Assembly (NCBI RefSeq): GCF_001440415.1
Contig: NZ_LLYA01000160.1
Coordinates: forward strand, 25,413-89,412
Length of the DNA stretch: 64,000 bases
Direction of reading: 5' to 3'
DNA from: Bradyrhizobium retamae
GTDB taxonomy: Bacteria > Pseudomonadota > Alphaproteobacteria > Rhizobiales > Xanthobacteraceae
Below, one piece after another: positions 62,065 to 64,000 of the stretch. Below the pieces are notes generated by a model. It searched no databases. It was not told the DNA's origin and saw only the letters and a program-made list of their open reading frames with translations. The first letter of the stretch is position 1; the number at the start of each line of letters is the position of its first letter. Both the position numbers and the translations under genes were made by a program.

Positions 62065-63855
62065 TCACCCCTCGGGTATCCCGGCCAACCGCATGCCCTC
62101 AGAGAGGCGATTGCGGTAGGCGAGGAAAGTTGGGTTATCGCCGTAGGCACCGTCGCGGAAGCGGCGGATGGTAAAGCCTGGATTGATGGCCAAACCTGCC
62201 CTTGCAGCGGTACTCGCCTGATCCAGCGAACCAAGTAGCGCTAGTGTTGCGGCGAGTACGAAATACGTCGGCGGATCATTTGGGTTGATTTCAACGCTGC
62301 GACGGAACCAGCCCAGCGCTTCAACATCCTTTTTAATCTGCAACTTGGCGAGGCCGATAAACGAGAGCCAGTGATTGGAAAAGACATCGCGAGGAGAGAG
62401 ACGAAGTGCCATATTCACATGGCCCTCAGTTTCTACTCCAAGCCCCAAAACAAGTTTTGCTCTGCCAATTTGCGCGTGCGCCTCTGCCAAATTGCGATCC
62501 AACGCCAATGCTCTTTCGCACTCAGCAATGCCTTGAGCCGGGCGGTTCGTTGAAATTAGCGTGGCTCCCAAGAGCATATGGGCAAAGGCATGGTTAGGAG
62601 CCAGGGATAGGACCTTCGTCAACGTCGCCTCCGCTTTTGCGAGAAGCGCAGCGCTGTCGTTACTCATGTAACTAACACCAACAATCAGGTCACCAGCTGC
62701 CGAGCCGACCCTGGCATCGATATTCCTGGGATCAACGGCTAACGCTCGTTCAAAACTGCCGCGCGCTTGTGCCAAATACTCCGGCGTCCACGCCTTGTTC
62801 AACCAAGCTCTGCCTTGAAAATACAAGTCCATTGAGCTGGGATGTCGAGATCGTTCTGATCGTCTTGCCTCCTGCTCCGTGAGTTGCACCTCCAGCTGGT
62901 TCGCGAGCTTCGATACGATTTCGTCCTGCAGTTCGAAGAGGTCGGCGATGGGCTTGTCAAAACGGTCGGCCCATAGGTGAGCGCCGGTTTCGGTATCGAT
63001 CAACTGCACGTTCACGCGGAGGCGATTGCCGCCCCGTTGTACCGAGCCTTCCAGAACGTAACGAACCTTCAATTCGTGGCCGATCTGCTTGAGATCGACG
63101 GCCTTGCCTTTGTAAGTGAATGCGGTGTGCCGACCAATAACGAATGAAGCAGTGATGCGTGACAAGTCGGCGGTCAGACTCTCGGTCACCCCATCCACGA
63201 AGTACTCTTGCTCGGGGTCGCCGCTGAGGTTGGCGAAAGGCAGCACAACTATGGAAAGCCGAGGGGGTGAAAGCGGGCTGAGCCTCGCCCTCTCAGCCTG
63301 TGTCGCCGCGCTGGACCTATCCCGGACCACTGCAAAGGCCCGGACGGGAAGGGCGATGTTTTTGAGGTTCTGCTCACCCAGATCGGCGAACTCAACGCCG
63401 ACCTTACCCCGGACATGGTCGTGGGCGGAGGACGAGATGCAGATGCCCCCGGGCTCTGCAATACTCTCTAGCCGCGCTGCGATATTCACGCCGTCCCCGA
63501 AGATATCATGAGGCTCGACAATTACGTCGCCGACGTTGATGCCTACACGGAAAGCAATACGCCTATCTTCCGCCTCAGCGATTGTAAGTTCCTTGATGCG
63601 GGTCTGGAATTGTGTCGCGGCCCGAACCGCTTGCACCGCACTCGGGAACTCTGCCAAGAACCCGTCACCAGTGTTCTTCACGATGCGGCCGCCGTGTTCG
63701 GCGATTGCTGGAACAACCGCGTCTGTTAGCAGCGCCGCCAACTTGGTATGCGTGGCCTCTTCGTCATCGTGCATGAGCCGCGAATAGCCGGCCACATCGG
63801 CTGCCAAAATCGCCGACAGCCTGCGCTCGACCCGGACTGGCCGCTCTTGCACCAT
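62065..63855 (-). CDS. Class III adenylate/guanylate cyclase with TPR repeats
   Basis: This 596-residue protein has an N-terminal class III cyclase domain (about 10-180): RRLSAILAADVAGYSRLMHD with the metal-binding Asp, GGRIVKNTGDGFLAEF, and FGDGVNIAARLESIAEPGG. A middle TolB-N-like segment (VLPFANLSGDPEQEYFVDGV, about 215-330) is followed by several TPR units (to about 570). This architecture is expanded in Bradyrhizobium. ATG at 63855 is chosen; the frame stays open to 63933. The C-terminal TPRs suggest regulation by protein partners. Confidence 0.9.
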   Translation of the reverse strand: MVQERPVRVERRLSAILAADVAGYSRLMHDDEEATHTKLAALLTDAVVPAIAEHGGRIVKNTGDGFLAEFPSAVQAVRAATQFQTRIKELTIAEAEDRRIAFRVGINVGDVIVEPHDIFGDGVNIAARLESIAEPGGICISSSAHDHVRGKVGVEFADLGEQNLKNIALPVRAFAVVRDRSSAATQAERARLSPLSPPRLSIVVLPFANLSGDPEQEYFVDGVTESLTADLSRITASFVIGRHTAFTYKGKAVDLKQIGHELKVRYVLEGSVQRGGNRLRVNVQLIDTETGAHLWADRFDKPIADLFELQDEIVSKLANQLEVQLTEQEARRSERSRHPSSMDLYFQGRAWLNKAWTPEYLAQARGSFERALAVDPRNIDARVGSAAGDLIVGVSYMSNDSAALLAKAEATLTKVLSLAPNHAFAHMLLGATLISTNRPAQGIAECERALALDRNLAEAHAQIGRAKLVLGLGVETEGHVNMALRLSPRDVFSNHWLSFIGLAKLQIKKDVEALGWFRRSVEINPNDPPTYFVLAATLALLGSLDQASTAARAGLAINPGFTIRRFRDGAYGDNPTFLAYRNRLSEGMRLAGIPEG

Positions 63856-64000
63856 GGCCCGCAATCCAACCCAAAAGCGTACCGTACGACGGATTAGACG
63901 GCAGTTCCAGACGCACTTTGACGGGATGTCCACGATGTCGGTGATTGGCCCGAAAGCGAAGCCCGATCTGGCTCTTTGATTGTCGGCTTATCGGGACAAA

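Noticed and set aside
57244..64000. Search for the displaced 5' end of comM on the right
   Set aside because: No minus-strand sequence resembling the family N-terminus was seen, so the right border could not be placed.
1..64000. tRNA or rRNA genes
   Set aside because: No cloverleaf with a TTCGA-type T-loop or rRNA sequence was recognised on reading; a tRNA search program would be decisive.

Overview
The window looks like the chromosome of a Bradyrhizobium or a close Nitrobacteraceae relative (Alphaproteobacteria, Rhizobiales). The grounds are GC-rich codon use, protein sequences that read as bradyrhizobial throughout, the rho-hemJ / PPDK regulator-maf-coaE-dnaQ-secB order that flanks the chromosome origin in this class, and several rhizobial palindromic intergenic repeat families. 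About 1-49.1 kb is core chromosome. About 49.1 kb to at least 57.2 kb, and possibly to the window end, is accessory DNA.

Layout. 1-15.2 kb: a partial aminotransferase, ftsK, lolA, exonuclease III, a response regulator with a cyclic-nucleotide-binding protein, an L,D-transpeptidase, a hydratase, a YggS-type PLP protein, a diguanylate cyclase, leuS, lptE and holA. 15.3-30.8 kb: the origin region, with parB-parA-rsmG, mnmG, mnmE, rho and hemJ on the minus strand, four parS palindromes, a candidate oriC at 23.7-24.16 kb, then PPDK regulator-maf-coaE-dnaQ-secB-Tim44-mltA-smr. 30.8-41.8 kb: the hslV-acetyltransferase-UPF0314-hslU operon, hisB-DUF2628-hisH-hisA-hisF-hisE, coaA and a hybrid sensor kinase. 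41.8-47.6 kb: repeats, an IS1182-type remnant and napEFDABC for periplasmic nitrate reduction, with an FNR/FixK box ahead of napE and a single-base frameshift in napA. 47.6-49.1 kb: comM, whose first ~30 codons have been replaced.

The comM junction opens a region of lower GC that carries a 940-residue family-B DNA polymerase, a small zinc-ribbon protein, a compact HUH (Rep-like) endonuclease candidate, XRE and other small proteins, and a frameshifted large serine recombinase. Paired 48-bp repeats with inverted arms lie directly before the polymerase. I read this as an integrated element with its own replication proteins and rank it as the most interesting part of the window. To its right are a SRAP (YedK/HMCES) protein, an OafA-type acyltransferase with a C-terminal SGNH-like domain, decayed small genes, a tyrosine-integrase remnant and a class III adenylate cyclase with TPR repeats. 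The missing 5' part of comM does not reappear, so the right boundary of the inserted DNA is not proven.

Several genes (napA, the serine recombinase, an integrase and a small conserved gene) are each broken by one apparent indel. True decay and sequencing error cannot be told apart here.
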